From NCBI GenBank assembly GCA_020740775.1, contig JAHEWK010000009.1, positions 372,001-436,000 on the forward strand: a stretch of DNA of 64,000 nt, read 5' to 3'. Under the pieces are notes generated by a model that was not told the DNA's origin, did not search any database, and saw only the letters and a list, made by a program, of their open reading frames with translations. The position numbers were made by a program, and so were the translations under genes. Positions 22,201-33,379 of this stretch are shown here, in pieces. The stretch is from Ilyonectria destructans (Eukaryota > Ascomycota > Sordariomycetes > Hypocreales > Nectriaceae). Within the stretch, counting starts at the first letter, position 1. The number at the start of each line of letters is the position of its first letter.

Positions 22201-23332
22201 TGTTCCGAGTGAGGTTCCCCCGTTGAAGATTGAATGTACCAATAGAACCAGATACTGAGGCATTGCCGTCCCATGACGTCGACCATGCACAGAAAGTTTG
22301 CCGACATCCGTTGAAGACCCGCTTATGCAGGCTGTGAAGGACCCAGCCTGACAAGGTGCTACAAATGTGTCCGAGAAATGGTGTGATAAACCATGCCAAA
22401 ACTGGGCGAGTGGCATCGAGGTGATATGGGATACAATAATTGCTACATTTGCGCCGCAAAAATGGATTTGGGAAGGTGGGATTCCGAGGAGTCTTGACCG
22501 CCGTGTCAACATGTTGGTGGGATAGTCTGGCCTATGACATATCGGTAACATTAAAGGAAACAATCACAGATGACCGTGAACTTGCGCTTCGTTTGACCAC
22601 TCATCAGCAAAAGCAGAAGATACCTTTCTCCTGCACGATGACGACGCTCGGTGGACATTCAAGACATGGGAGTCTCGCCTTGGAGGATAGCTCGCTGATG
22701 CACTCCTGACAAAGGATCCCTTCGTCACCATACAGGCAAGTGTAGGTGATTGGCTGAGAGCTTCGGGGTCGCCGTTAGAAGGGAGACAATTAGGCTCTCG
22801 TCGCCATCTGCGGGCCGCTGCAATTGTATGAAGATCTGACGTCAGATTATCGGGCCCAATCAGGCTACCGAATCTGACAGCTTGCGATGATTCCACATCA
22901 CAATTGCCTCTAGCATAAGGCTGTGCATACTAGTAGTGGCTTGCAGAAGAGGGGTCAAAATTAAACCTACATCTTGAGGAGCTTTAGTCTAACACTGCGC
23001 TGATCTTCATGTCAATTCCATACTCTGGCCCTGCTTTTTGGCAACCCACCTGCTAGGCTAACCTATGCAGTGGCTATGCCATCAAACCCTCGCCGAGTCG
23101 GGCAACATTAATCGATTGGACACAGCCACGCGATATCAAATACCCGGTAAGCATCAATGCGAACCGAGTAGCGCAGAGATGAGGCCTCATCTAGCATGCT
23201 TTAATAATCAGGTTCGTCGAAAAGCTAGCATTCGGCTAAAGTCGACAAATATATAAAGTAAATCACAACTTCGGGAAAGGTTGCTGTCTCTACTACTGCC
23301 GCACCACCAAGTCAAGATTCATCCTCTTTACG
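22201..23332. other. Intergenic region upstream of the tannase
   Basis: May include further unreadable tannase debris in its first 300 bp. The last part is the tannase promoter, with a TATA element at 23250-23257. No gene supported. Confidence 0.4.
23250..23257 (+). promoter_or_regulatory. TATA box of the tannase gene
   Basis: TATATAAA lies 76-83 bp upstream of the ATG at 23333, a good core-promoter distance, followed by a pyrimidine-rich leader. Confidence 0.5.
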
Positions 23333-24937
23333 ATGCATGTGCCTATTCCCCTACTCATTCTTGGCTTTGCCCTCCAAACACTTTCAGCCCAGGCCGCGCC
23401 AAGCACTTGGGCATCTTGCCGCGATATCCCCACACCAAATGTCCCTGGAGCCATCGTTAAGTCCGTAACCAGCCGGCTCTATCACGATCATTCCGTCACT
23501 GAATCCCCTCCGACACTACTACAAGATGTCTCGCACCTCAACATCTGCGAGGTCAACGTGACACTCTCACACGACTACGACGATGACGTTGTCCTGGTAC
23601 AAACATGGTTGCCTCTTCACGGCTGGAACTCTCGCTATGTTGCCATTGGTGGAGGAGCTTGGCTAGCTGGACAGGGTAGTGTCGATCTAGCCCTTCCCGC
23701 TTCTCAGGGCTACGCAGTCTCGTCAACGAATGCTGGCTTGAGCGGAAACCCCGTGGACCCCAGTGCCTGGGCCTTGAAGCCGGATGGAACTGTCAACACG
23801 GGTCTCCTCACCAACTTTGCCTCTCGGTCTATCCACGACATGGCACTTGTCGGCAAGTCAGTCACGGCTGCGTTCTACAAAAAGCCCGCCAAGCATGCAT
23901 TTTTTAACGGGTGCTCTACTGGAGGCCGCCAAGGCTTAGCAGCAGCACAAAGCTATCCCGAGGATTTTGACGGAATTCTCGCTGGGGCACCTGCCATCTA
24001 CTGGACTGAGTATGTTGTTGCTGAATTGTGGCCCCAAGTTGTCATGAAGGAGGCAGACTATTACCTGTCAGCCTGTGAGGCGGATGCATTTGTCGAGGCA
24101 GCCGTTGAAGCCTGCGATGGGGCAGACGACGTTAAGGACGGTGTCATAACTCACCCACTTGAGTGTCACTTTGACCCCTTCACTCTCGTGGGTCGGAAGG
24201 TTCAATGCGGCGAGGAGTCGGTGAAGATCACACGCAAAGCGGCCTCTATTGTCAGCAAAATCTGGGCCGGGCCTACAACGTCGACTGGCAAGAAGCTCTG
24301 GTACGGCATGCTTAGAGGTGCCTCACTCACCCCACTCGCCAATACAAAGGACGTCAATGGAACAACAGTTGGAGATCCCTTCTTTATCGCAGATACTTGG
24401 GTGCGCGACTTCGTCAAAGCAGACCCTACCTTCGATACGACGCAACTTGATTCAGCCAGCTTGGAATCACTTTTCTACCAATCCAAAGACAAGTTCAGCC
24501 ACATCATGGACTCTGCCAATCCTAATCTTTCGCCATTCAAACGAGCGGGAGGTAAACTTGTCATTTGGCACGGTTTGGCTGACCAGTTGATCTATCCTCA
24601 GGATAGTATCAAATACGTCGAAGAGGTCAAGCGGACCTCGAAGCAACATGGGGAAACATGGGCGGTAACCGATTTCCTTCGTCTATTTCTTGCTCCTGGC
24701 GTTGATCACTGTGGTTACGGTCAAAGCTCTGGAGCCGTGCCAACGGATCCTTTCGGCGCGTTGGTCGCTTGGGTGGAGAAGGGCAAAGCACCACAATCAC
24801 TCACTGCTCACACGAAGCCCGGTGCGCCTGCTCAGTTCTCTCGCAAGCTTTGTCCTTACCCTTCGGTAGCGGAGTACAAAGGAAAAGGTGATCCAAAGGT
24901 TGCTGAGAGTTACGTCTGTGTTGCGAAACACAGGTGA
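23333..24937 (+). CDS. Secreted tannase / feruloyl esterase B
   Basis: Intronless, 534 aa, with a signal peptide (hydrophobic to about residue 21, cleavage near AQAAP). It belongs to the tannase/feruloyl-esterase family (PF07519). The nucleophile motif is NGCSTGGRQG, with Ser195 next to Cys194; Asp417 lies in GLADQLIYPQ and His459-Cys460 in GVDHCGYG. This is the CS-D-HC arrangement in which a disulfide joins Cys194 and Cys460 to hold the triad. All parts are intact. The enzyme should hydrolyse phenolic esters such as feruloyl, chlorogenic or galloyl esters outside the cell. Gallate versus ferulate preference cannot be told from the sequence. A broken paralogue lies upstream. Confidence 0.9.
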   Translation: MHVPIPLLILGFALQTLSAQAAPSTWASCRDIPTPNVPGAIVKSVTSRLYHDHSVTESPPTLLQDVSHLNICEVNVTLSHDYDDDVVLVQTWLPLHGWNSRYVAIGGGAWLAGQGSVDLALPASQGYAVSSTNAGLSGNPVDPSAWALKPDGTVNTGLLTNFASRSIHDMALVGKSVTAAFYKKPAKHAFFNGCSTGGRQGLAAAQSYPEDFDGILAGAPAIYWTEYVVAELWPQVVMKEADYYLSACEADAFVEAAVEACDGADDVKDGVITHPLECHFDPFTLVGRKVQCGEESVKITRKAASIVSKIWAGPTTSTGKKLWYGMLRGASLTPLANTKDVNGTTVGDPFFIADTWVRDFVKADPTFDTTQLDSASLESLFYQSKDKFSHIMDSANPNLSPFKRAGGKLVIWHGLADQLIYPQDSIKYVEEVKRTSKQHGETWAVTDFLRLFLAPGVDHCGYGQSSGAVPTDPFGALVAWVEKGKAPQSLTAHTKPGAPAQFSRKLCPYPSVAEYKGKGDPKVAESYVCVAKHR

Positions 24938-26356
24938 GCAGACCAGACTTACTCAAGCCAACCTCGTGCTATGCCGGCCAGGCTGCGCAGTGCAGTGGTT
25001 CACCTACCTTGAGATGTTTGACTATTTCATTTTGATTTCGCTGAAGAGTGTCTAAATTAGTCTTTATACTAGCAGGTGCATTCTATTTATAATGGAGCAA
25101 CAGATTATCACCTGGAAGTTGCCTTTTGTTGACGACATGGTGAGATGTACCGGTGTCGGGTTCTCTCAGCAAAGGTACAGCAACACCGAGTGTAGCCCTC
25201 CTCCCGCCGGGTCTTTCTCTCTCTCCTCTTTTTTATTTTCTGCCAGAGATGATGAATCAAGCCCAACCGCGACATTATTAAGAACCGAGGCGACAGATCT
25301 CAGGCGCGAACCAACATGGTCAATTGTCTGGAAAAGCATACTCGGAATAGTTGAATCGTAGAAGGAAAACATGCAACAAGACATGATGCCATTTAAAAAA
25401 GAACACCAAGTCACCGAGCCGAGACCGCTACGTATTTGCGTACGTGGACGAACATGCTTAGATTCGAAAACAGACACATCTCGAAAGCATGTCGGAAAAG
25501 CGGCTTATATCAGCCGCCATCTGCGTGACAGACGCAGTGGAGGCCGAGGCGAAAGCATTAGCGGCAGCAAGATATGAGCGACATGATTGGTTAAAACTTA
25601 CGAGCAGCTGGTGGACCAATAACAATCCCCAGAGCTTCGATCGAGTTACGGCTTTGCTACCCTAGAGCCCAGAAGAATTCACATCTCTGTATCAACAGTC
25701 CTGGCGTGTATTGTTAACCAACGCGGACGAGTCAGGGAAAGGCACTTCAGCAGGTCTTCAGATCCTGTGGACGATAAAGCCGAAAGGTGAGCACAGTACC
25801 AAGGTTGCCGGGCACCGACAAGATGCGACCTATCAAGCTACCTTGGCCTTCTTGCAGCGCACACAGGTTGGTAGGCCCTCGTCGCATTTGACCCGACGCG
25901 CCTTGCAGGTTCAGCATCCGGAGCGGCTCGTTGAGCCTCTAACTCAAGTTCTCTTGGGTTGCACCGCAGCTTCAGCTTTAGCTAGGGCGTTTAGTGCTGG
26001 CTGAGGCCGCAGAGGGCGCATGTGTATCACCGGTCCGTTGCCCGAGCTCATGTTTGTAGGCTCTGTGAAGGGCGATGGAATGCGGCCAGATGCTTCTGAC
26101 ATGGCTAAGGCGGCTGTTAAAACCGTCAAGCTGGTTCCCATAGGCGAAGTTGGGTTTGTGTTGGTTTGTGACCTTTGTCGGGCGGGATGTACATTATTTC
26201 AAAGGAACTCTTCTACTTATCAATTTAGTCAATTTACTAAAGGGAATACGCAGAGAAAATGTATGAAAAATATAAAGATATGAGGATGTAGAGACACAAC
26301 TTGAGAGAAAATAAATAGAATATAGTACTGCATTCTGTAAGCGGATAAGCTAGATA
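24938..26356. other. Long intergenic stretch between convergent genes
   Basis: About 1.4 kb with no supported gene. Open frames up to about 100 codons exist on both strands (for example 25166-25477 and 25711-26004) but show no domain, splice logic or neighbour support. Confidence 0.45.
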
Positions 26357-28576
26357 TTATTCTTCATCGCCTTCATTATTTCCTTCAGCATTGACGTAAC
26401 CACCATTCCCTTCAACATTGATATAATGATCACTGTTGTGACAATCATTGTCATAATTGCCATTGCCGTGACTGTCATTGCCGGTCTCCATGGAGCCCTT
26501 TTCAGGATATCGCACCAAGTCCTTTCGTCCATCCTCACACAGCGGCCTCTCAACCTTTTTATCTTTTAGGGTAAGCACAGGCACATTCCACCGTCCCATC
26601 TTCCAGGCCTCCGTATTTTCGTCCTCATTCCCACCCTCCTTCCCGGGTGGATTTCCGATCGCCATGCGGAGCAGGTGCCACGAGTTGTCCGCCTGCCTCG
26701 CCACTGTCCCCTCCAGCTTTCCTTTCCGGAAGTGGCGATTTATCAGGTCCACGATGCTCTCCAGTGTCCAGTCTAGCAGCACCAGGAAAACCGTCATGCA
26801 GACGATGATCATAACGCCTAGAAAGCTGAAGTTCTGTACCTCGGCCGCCACTTGCACGAGTTGATTCTCGCATTGATGCTGCAACGCCACATTTTCAGCC
26901 GCCTCCTCGGAGGTGTACGCTTCCAGGTTGTGCGGCGAAGTGACAGTAGCATAGGGACCGAGGCTTCCAGCATCTTTGAACGCGAACTCAATCATGTACG
27001 CCTGGAGCTTCGCCAGGCTCGTCTGGAACCAGCCCAGAGCTTCAGACCGCCACTGGTCGTCAGGAAGGCCAGCGGAGATCAAGTCAAGGACGAGGCTGTT
27101 GGCGAAGAGGGCGTTGGCTCCGAGATTGATGACGCTATTGTACGTGTTGGAGTTGGTCAGAGCAGCGTTGATACGGCCAGCCGTGATCTTCTGCGTCGGG
27201 TTAAAGCCGGGCGTGTTCCGATCAAATATGTAAGACGACGCTGTGTTAATCCCGGCAGGCGGAGTGCAAACACCAGTGGTCGGGTTGCAGTATACGAACT
27301 GATCCGTGCAGATCATGGTATTTACATAGTGATTTGGACGATTCAGCTTCTCGTTGTCAATGGCTTCCTGTTTTGCGCCATTAGCTAGGAACCACGGGTC
27401 GTTTACCGGCTCCATGTAAACGAGACTGTTCTGGCTGAGAAAGTAGACCGAGACGTCGGCGTCGGTTCTGTTGAAGCTGGGGCTGGGAACCCATGATCCG
27501 TTCAAGCCTGCTAGGGCAAACACCGGCCTTGGCGTAAGGACGTCAGCTAAGTGAAGAAATACGGGCCTTGTTAAGTGTTCTTACGTGAGTAGATATGGGA
27601 CATCCATGTCCGCGGTGAGGAGGTTGTAGAGATAAGTATGATTGCTGTTGCCTTGACCGGACCCCAGGTCATAGTATTTATAGCTATTTATTCCATCTTG
27701 GTTTGTTTGTGTAAGGCCTGTCGTGTCAATCGGCGAGCAAGTGACGTTAATCTGGACGGTGATGCGATTCCTTGGCTTCGCGTTGATCCCCAGCATTTCG
27801 TGCGAGTCCAAGGGGTCGGTAGACATGGCAAAGGCACCGGTATTCCCAAGAATACATCGAGTGGTATCAGGTATCGGGCAAGGTGCATGGTTGTTCAGGC
27901 TATAGGGAAGGGTCGACCGGACGAACAACGAGCGCGTGGTGGTCGCGCTAGAGGTGTTGGAGTAGAACTTGGTCATGTAAGTCCTGGCCTCAACAGTATC
28001 GTGAGCGGCTTTGGCGTTGTACGCATTCTGAGCCTGTGGAGTGCTGGAATCGAAATCCAAAGCCCCACACAGCTTGGGTTTCACACGAGCAACAGTGTTG
28101 CTGTAACTCTTGTTGGCTACTCTTGAAGTGAAAATGCCAGCAGTTGTGAAACCCGCCCATACGAGCGCAGCAGGGAGGAAGAAGCACAAGGTGCGTCGCC
28201 ATAGCTTGGACACTTGGCCCTTCCAGGCGCGATGCAGTTTAAAGGCCTGCCACATAGCGCCAGCCGAACCAGAGGTGTTTCGCAGGCTAACTTGTTGCTG
28301 CAGCTCGATGACGAGCGTATGGGTTCCGGTGATCCTGCGGCTGTGCAGGGTGAAGGCGAGGATGTTCCAGAAGCTGGCGCCTGCGAAACCGACCATGACG
28401 GTCAGCGCTGAGAGGAGAAGAGTGCCATACTGAAGGGGGAGGGTTATCGTGGCGTCTAGAACTCTGGGCTCGGAGTAGTCGAACCACAGCCCTGTCTTTA
28501 CCGAGACCATGTTGTCTATCACGATATGACCGTAGATGTCTCTTGGTTTCCAGCATCGCGTGAATGGATCTGCCAT
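26357..28576 (-). CDS. Uncharacterised fungal multi-span membrane protein
   Basis: Two exons (28576-27585 and 27527-26357) give about 720 aa. Three strong hydrophobic spans are visible: YGTLLLSALTVMVGFAGASF (about 50-75), LCFFLPAALVWAGFTTAGIF (about 130-150) and FLGVMIIVCMTVFLVLLDW near residue 555. Between the second and third lies a long, probably extracytoplasmic region rich in N-x-S/T sites and with several Cys (CTDQFVYCNPTTGVC). The C-terminal tail is hydrophilic, with Asn/Gly/Asp/His-rich imperfect repeats (GNGNYDNDCHNSDHY). This layout is that of a Pezizomycotina-restricted family without known function. The splice acceptor (CCAAG at 27528) was chosen to keep frame; an alternative nearby AG would not. 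Confidence 0.7.
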
Positions 28577-29597
28577 CCCCTTAAAGAATGATGAATTCTA
28601 ATATGTAAGTTATCTCCTTTGCAAACTGCTCGGCTAACACGGCCGGAGATGCGAGCGTCGATTTTAGGTGTACTAACGTTGAATGTGTCACGGCTGAACG
28701 CTAACGTTAGTTGGTAACGTCAGCTACCATTCAGCTTGTGGCGTCGGGCTACAGATGGCTGAGCTAAGGCTTTTACGTCAATTGGTTGAAGTTAATGACA
28801 GTGGCTACCAGCGAGCAAACGGCTTTTTGAAGCTGAATCAGGGTTGTCCAGACATATTTGATGGTGTGCAAACAAGCCACAGGGTTGCAGTCCAACCAAG
28901 GACTACCTGGCAGAGCCTCAATTTATCGAGTCGAGCCGATATAGCCGGAAGAGGACGGCTAAAGCGGCACATTGGAACTAACTTTCAAAGAAATGTCGGT
29001 ATTTTTGGCATTTACTTACTATGGACATTCCATCATTGTAACCTCGCATATCTGTGATTCGTGAATCTGGGATCACCTCCTATTTCTGGAGGCCTTATTG
29101 TCTTTTGGCTCGACATTGACTAACCGATACTACGTCCCAGATGCCGCATACCAGGACGTACTAGTAAAAGGGCTCACATGAGGGCGAGAATGGTTTGCGA
29201 TTCTAAAAATAGATACCAGTAGCTTCCATTGTAATACTACAAATTAATGTCAAAAGCGAGGTCTCATCTAATCCATTGGTACCTCAGGCCCTTGGACCCA
29301 TGAAAGTCGACGAAACCACAGAGTTTGACTGCCCTCGCTTTGTCGACGCCTGGCTCGTGATTTGAACTGGACTGTCTCTCCACTTAGGTCATGATGAGTC
29401 TGGGCTGTGTAATTGCTGGACTTGCACTGCTAACACCATGCCCTCAGACTGTCGGACTACGAAACTCTGATTTGCGTGAGGTGTGCTCAAGGACCGCTCA
29501 GCTTCATATTGTATCTACATAAAGTATACAGCTATAAAGTGGCTTGGCAAGTTCAACGCGGAGTGACAATTCAATCTATAGCGCTTCGTGTATCAAG
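28577..29597. other. Divergent intergenic region
   Basis: Contains promoters for the membrane protein (minus) and the Cys-rich protein (plus). Near 28675-28720 there are AACGTTAG/CTAACGTT-type inverted repeats. An open frame at 28755-29057 has no support. TATAAA at 29533-29538 precedes the next gene. Confidence 0.4.
29533..29538 (+). promoter_or_regulatory. TATA box of the Cys-rich secreted gene
   Basis: TATAAA 60-65 bp upstream of the ATG at 29598. Confidence 0.45.
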
Positions 29598-30539
29598 ATG
29601 CTTCCTTCTACTCGTCCTCACGCAGCCCTTGCAGTGCTCTTGAGCACGTTGAGTGGGTGCCACGGCTCTCCTGCTGTCCCAACCGCGTGCTTTGGAGATA
29701 TTACAACATTTCCAAACTGCGACGAGTACCAGTCCATCCTTACAAAATGCGGCAATCTCCATAATCAAGACCCTGTTGCCTGTTACTGCAACCAAGAAGT
29801 TTTAAACGCCATTGTTGGGTAAGCGTGATGTTTGGCTTCGTTACTAGTGAATGGCAATAGTAGTATTGACTAAGTGCTCTAGATGCGAGGGTGAAACGAG
29901 GCAATGTGCCGAAGGTGATTCATACGACAATACCTTTCAACAAGCGATCAAAAACTGGCAACAAGACTGCCCCCCCTCCCTTTTAACGTCCATCACAACC
30001 CCAAGCGTTTCCGGGCCGACAGGCACGCTCGATATCACGGCCTGTGAGACTGTCAATCTGATCTGTACCCAACTACACCAAGCAGTTACCTCCTGCACGG
30101 ATTCACACACTCTCTCGGCAGATATCACTAGTTGCCGCTGTCAGAGTTCCATTCTTTCTCTTGTATCTGCATGCGAAATTGATGGGCCCAAGTTATGCCC
30201 CGCGGACACAGTTGTTGCTTCTGATATCTGGGAGTTGCAACACTGTAGCGCTGCTACCAAACTGATAAATCTTTCAACGGTAGGTGCATGAATATGATTC
30301 TAAGCGCATCACTGACTGGTGATAAGGCCAGGGGCCCTATAACAACAACGCCGAGTAGCACTACTGCCAGTGGTGTAGATACTACTTCAACCTTGACCTT
30401 AACCTCGGCATCGAGCTCGACGTCGACCTCTTCTGTTGCCTCAACAATATCTTTGGGAACTAGATCTATCAGCATTGATATGGCTTGTAAGGCTTTTTCA
30501 ATGGTCATGTTATGTTTTGTCTATCTTTTCTTGTATTAA
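29598..30539 (+). CDS. Cysteine-rich secreted protein, probable GPI anchor
   Basis: Three exons (29598-29818, 29883-30279, 30327-30539) give 276 aa. It has an N-terminal signal peptide (hydrophobic to about residue 24). Two Cys-rich parts follow: the first with CFGD, PNCDEY, TKCG, ACYCNQEV and CEGETRQC; the second with TACETVNLICTQLHQAVTSC, SCRCQ, SACE and LCPAD. A Ser/Thr-rich linker (TTTPSSTTASG, SASSSTSTSS) leads to a C-terminal hydrophobic tail, MVMLCFVYLFLY, as expected for GPI anchoring to membrane or wall. The second intron acceptor (GATAAG before 30327) is the one that keeps the frame. No family with known function recognised; it is not a canonical CFEM domain. Role in the cell surface is inferred from architecture. 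Confidence 0.72.
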
Positions 30540-30790
30540 TAAAAAGTCATTTGAAGTGCCGTTCCGCGTAAATAAGAAATGGCCGGATGCGCATTAAGGC
30601 AATATATATGGACCCTAACAGTAACCAAGAGACGTACCTCTTTCTAGGACGATGCTCTTAATTAATACCACTTATCTAAGAGCTTCACTAATGTGGGTGT
30701 AACCAACCACAGCATAGACCATCAGGCGGCCTATAAGAGCCAAACTCCCCAATCCATGTACAGAGGAGGCTGGACCCTCTAAAATTAACG

Positions 30791-32168
30791 TTATACAGAA
30801 GTATATCCTTTATGCTGCCCTTGTTTGAGATACGCGGATGGAATTGGAGGTAAAGGATCTGCTTGCAGCTGGTCTGGCAATATAGAATGCTCAGATCTGG
30901 CAGTATAATTTGAAGCAGCCGAATGCCGACGGAAAATTGAGGAAACGAAAGATTTCGGTCTCGGTGACGCCGAACCTGAAGCACCTGCCATTGTTGGATG
31001 AAGGGCCAGTGGATTCATACGGACAAGTCGTGTGATAGAGTTGTGAAAGGATTGCCTCAGGGTCTGAGGGACTGGAGGTTTTTCGAATATTGGCTGAGAG
31101 TTCGAGAGTATACCCTCGCCTGAGCGCTCTTCCGAAGCTAAAAGCGAATTTTCCATAGCATCGGGGCTTCGGGGGCGAGGAGTCCATGTAGAGACTCGCC
31201 ATTTTTCTGACAGACGCCGGATGGAGCTTGAGGGTGCTTTTAACAAGCTTCGTTTGTGCCACTTATAGAATAATACTATAAATGTCAAAAGGAAAGCGAA
31301 GCCGGCTGATCGATCATTAGTCTACTTATCCCCTAGTTGGGTAACTTGACGCTTACCAATTGACCCTACCGCAATTCCTGCGATATGGCTTGCCCTCACA
31401 GGGTTTGTTGGGGCATCCTCCGCTTTCACGGTATCATTTGGTGTGGCAACTCCAATAGCCAGTGGTAAGGTGGTGCTGGAAGTAGTAGCAGAACTGGTAG
31501 CCGTACCAAGTACAGGTATGGTTGTATCTCCAAGTGACACCTGGGTTGTTTCTGCAGATGTCGGGGGGGACGACGTAGAAAGAGTTGTCGAGGATGCGTC
31601 CTCTGATTGCGAGATAACAGGCGATGGCGTTGTCTCTGAGGGAGGAAGAGCAATGGACGTTGAAATCGTGGATACTGGTGAAGTGGAATTCGGTATGGCT
31701 GTGCTGGCTGTGCTTGAGCTGATGGCTGCGCTTGAACTGATGGCTGTGCTTGAACTGATGGCTGTGCTGGAGGATGAAGTGGTGCTGGTAACAATCTCCT
31801 TCGGCGGAGGAAGACCACTCGTTGCGGTCTCTAGTGGAAAGGCTGAAGTGCTTGGAGATGGTGACGATTCTGTACTGGTCACCGCGTCGGGAGGGCCTGG
31901 ACGCCTGGAAGGACGTTGTGGGCTTCCTCCTGGTCCCGGTGGCCCATTATTATTACCTCCCGGTCCTTGGCCATTGCCATTTCCGTTTTCATTCTCGCTT
32001 TCGTCCTCATCATCGTCATCATCCAATTCTTCGCCCTCATCCTCACGATCATCTTCCTGTTCGTCGTCGTCTAGTTCTTCTTCATCGTCGTCCAGCTCCT
32101 CTTCATCGTCGTCTGGTTCCTCTTGACGAGGCTTATAAAACTTAAGTTCTGGCAGTCGCATTGCTCGT
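30791..32168 (-). CDS. Single-pass membrane protein with acidic and Ser/Thr-rich ectodomain (5' end uncertain)
   Basis: Two exons are supported: about 32168-31357 and 31305-30791. Order along the protein: LPELKFYKPRQEEPDDDEEELDD opens an acidic tract of about 45 residues with DDDEEEL repeats; a Gly/Asn/Pro-rich patch follows; then about 170 residues of Ser/Thr/Ala with four SSSTAIS-like repeats. A transmembrane segment, SIAGFAFLLTFIVLFY, is created by the splice; it is preceded by ASHIAGIAVG and followed by basic KWHKR and a cytoplasmic tail of about 150 residues. The layout resembles fungal wall sensors or receptors (WSC/Mid2-like organisation), but no named domain is seen. A signal peptide should lie in a further 5' exon upstream of the acceptor near 32169; I could not find it with confidence. 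Confidence 0.6.
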
Positions 32169-32239
32169 CTGTGACAGTGGTTAATTTTTGCCAGATGTTG
32201 GTGCTCATTTTTGAGCACAATTGAATACACGTACAAGAT

Positions 32240-33379
32240 AATTTCGACCAGGATTAGTGTTGACGATATCAGAAAGAGAATAGTTCAATAATTGGTAAAA
32301 TTTGAACGCAGCAACGAGCTAAAACGCTGGATTCCAAACGGAAACTGCGGCGACGGCGGATTTTACATCGTTGACGCTTCCGTGCCAAGCAATCCAAACA
32401 CACCGGGTCTCGTCGCAAGAGCGTTTGGGCCGTACCTAAGCATCCGGCAGTTAAATTGTACACTCGTTACCCAGATATGCGACGACCACGTATGTGTGTC
32501 ATAAAATTTGACAGTAGTTTTGTGAAAAAGGGAAAGGTGAAACTAGCGGGGCGTTTCAAATTTGGGTGGCAGCGAACGACCGCACCAGGGACTGAAACTG
32601 GGCAGATCATCCGAAACCATTCCGAGGCCGGAGAAGCCTTAGCTCAGTAGCAGAATATCAATAACTAGCCTATTACCGGCTCGATCTCCTGCTACTGCCT
32701 TTTCGTCGATCGCTCCTTCATTAACTCACACATGGTTCTTTGGCCGAGATACCCCTTGCAAACTCAACGATTCTTGGCTTTTGTGTTGCACAACCAAAAC
32801 CCACGGAAGTGGCATCCGTGTCTATGCTAATGCGCCCACGTTCCGTGATTCAAATGAATGACGCAGCTACTGCTATCCACTAGATTAGCAACTCAGTCTG
32901 CCTGAGTCAAGCGATCGGCTGAGCTAGACAAGACCCACTTAAGCCAGATCGAGTGAGGCGCTTGTCTATGACTGCAGGAAAGTTCGCTTTACAGTCTCCC
33001 GAGCGCATTATAATATCTATCTGAACTATAGTGGCCTTGTGTACTGGCATTGCTTGTCAGCGGCTGGGTAAAAAACTATCTTAGTGTTCACTTATCTGTC
33101 CTCAGACCATGCTTAAATAAAAGCTATAACAAATTTACTTTTCCTCTATATATACACTTTCCCAATTTAAAGTTTTCTAATGATAATTAAGGGACAAATT
33201 AGAAAGTTAAACTTTATTTAGCTGTTAATATTTTACTTTACCTTTATCACTTTGCAATTATTAAAAACTTTGAAAATAGAATAGTACGTTCTATAATAAT
33301 AATGGTATATAAGTAGCAAATAGTAAGAAGTTAAAAACAATTTCCCTACAATTATAATATATATCTGCTGGCTACACTT
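32240..33379. other. Intergenic region, partly AT-rich
   Basis: 32240-32660 has coding-like but unexplained frames on both strands and may hold the missing 5' exon of the preceding gene. 33100-33379 is strongly AT-rich (TTAA, TATATA) and continuous with the damaged GH18 pseudogene. No gene can be called. Confidence 0.4.

Noticed and set aside
22175..22459. Minus-strand VFNGCRQ, reminiscent of the tannase nucleophile loop
   Set aside because: Match of only a few residues, wrong strand relative to the plus-strand relic, and no flanking similarity.
25166..26283. Several 60-100-codon frames in the tannase to membrane-protein gap
   Set aside because: They overlap on both strands, lack motifs and have no intron signals that would extend them.
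28755..29057. 100-codon plus-strand frame between divergent genes
   Set aside because: No motif, no sensible codon pattern, and it lies in promoter DNA.
31443..32126. Long plus-strand frame rich in Ser and Val
   Set aside because: Antisense shadow of the acidic/Ser-Thr-rich minus-strand gene; the poly-Ser is the complement of the Asp/Glu codons.
32292..32504. Plus-strand 70-codon frame with CGDGG and CDDHVC
   Set aside because: No domain or splice partners; it may instead be the complement of the missing 5' exon of the neighbouring minus-strand gene.
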